A stretch of 6,879 bases of DNA from Lachnospiraceae bacterium (lineage in GTDB: Bacteria > Bacillota > Clostridia > Lachnospirales > Lachnospiraceae), in the NCBI GenBank assembly GCA_017483425.1, contig JAFUWM010000336.1, positions 1 to 6,879 on the forward strand. Reading direction: 5' to 3'. The notes under the pieces were generated by a model, which saw nothing but the letters and a program-made list of their open reading frames with translations, was not told where the DNA came from and did no database searches. Shown piece by piece: positions 6,608-6,879 of this stretch (the stretch's first letter is position 1; each line of letters begins with the position of its first letter). The position numbers and the translations under genes are program-made.

Positions 6608-6879
6608 ATATTCTTGTGGTGCACTGCAGTTACCGCATATCCGGCGGTGAAGACAGGGTTGTATCATGCGATATAAAGCTCCTGAGGGAAATGGGGCATA
6701 AGGTCGTGCCATATATATCATCAAACAAAATTCTTGATGGCGCAGGAACCCTTGCAAGGATCAAATACGTAGCGGCATATCTGTACCCCGCAAAACAGAG
6801 ACAGGAGATCATACGGATCATAAAGAAGGATCAGATAGATGTGATATGGGTTCATAACACGCTCTGGACCTTAGGCACC
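6604..6879 (+). CDS. Family 4 glycosyltransferase, N-terminal part (cut by window end)
   Basis: The first 92 codons are visible: MNILVVHCSY, then SGGEDRVV (13-20), LLREMGHKVVPY (26-37) and IDVIWVHNT (78-86). A first strand of the ILVVH type, a GGED motif, a GHxV turn and a DVIxVHNT strand together match the acceptor-side Rossmann domain of GT-B family 4 glycosyltransferases. The donor-sugar half, including the usual EX7E motif, lies outside the window, so the sugar cannot be guessed. The ATG is in an ATGA overlap with the flippase stop, and AAAAGG at 6588-6593 lies 10 nt upstream. It continues the glycan operon beyond the window. Confidence 0.85.
   Translation, partial: MNILVVHCSYRISGGEDRVVSCDIKLLREMGHKVVPYISSNKILDGAGTLARIKYVAAYLYPAKQRQEIIRIIKKDQIDVIWVHNTLWTLGT

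Noticed and set aside
1..6879. CRISPR arrays, tRNA or rRNA genes, insertion sequences, attachment sites
   Set aside because: No spaced direct repeats, cloverleaf-like segments, transposase frames or terminal inverted repeats were seen on either strand; the only repeats are the in-frame EYYDDD units and the terminator hairpin.

Overview
The window reads as a piece of a low-to-mid GC Gram-positive genome, most likely a Clostridia/Lachnospiraceae-type organism (Butyrivibrio-like). This is inferred from strong AGGAGG-type ribosome sites, heavy use of AGA/AGG and ATA codons, a double-glycine leader peptide of the kind common in rumen and gut Lachnospiraceae, and an LCP protein with the SIYRDT variant. 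The genus cannot be fixed from the sequence alone. All supported genes are on the + strand.

Layout. (1) Positions 3-41 hold what is probably the last 12 codons of an upstream ABC exporter. (2) After about 100 AT-rich bases comes a small gene (143-403) for an 86-residue peptide with a double-glycine leader and a 63-residue cysteine-free core. It is closed by a near-perfect 36-nt hairpin (426-461). (3) A well-formed sigma-70-type promoter (482-510, 17-nt spacer) starts a second transcription unit. (4) From 561 to the window end there is not one non-coding base. The genes are an LCP (LytR-CpsA-Psr) wall-glycan ligase (561-2093), a rhamnosyltransferase-like family 2 glycosyltransferase (2090-2992), glmS (2961-4829), a PglK-type ABC flippase (4826-6607) and the start of a family 4 glycosyltransferase (6604 to the edge). 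The junctions overlap by 4, 32, 4 and 4 nt.

How it works together (inference from families). GlmS makes glucosamine-6-phosphate for UDP-GlcNAc. The glycosyltransferases build a lipid-linked glycan on the cytosolic face, the ABC protein flips it across the membrane, and the LCP enzyme transfers it to peptidoglycan. This is a cell-wall or surface polysaccharide operon. The double-glycine peptide and the exporter tail upstream look like the end of a separate peptide-secretion locus, divided from the glycan operon by the terminator/promoter pair.

The most interesting items are the cysteine-free double-glycine peptide with a seemingly foldable core, the unusual acidic-tyrosine/basic-serine cytosolic extension of the LCP protein, and glmS placed inside a glycan operon with its start buried in the preceding gene.
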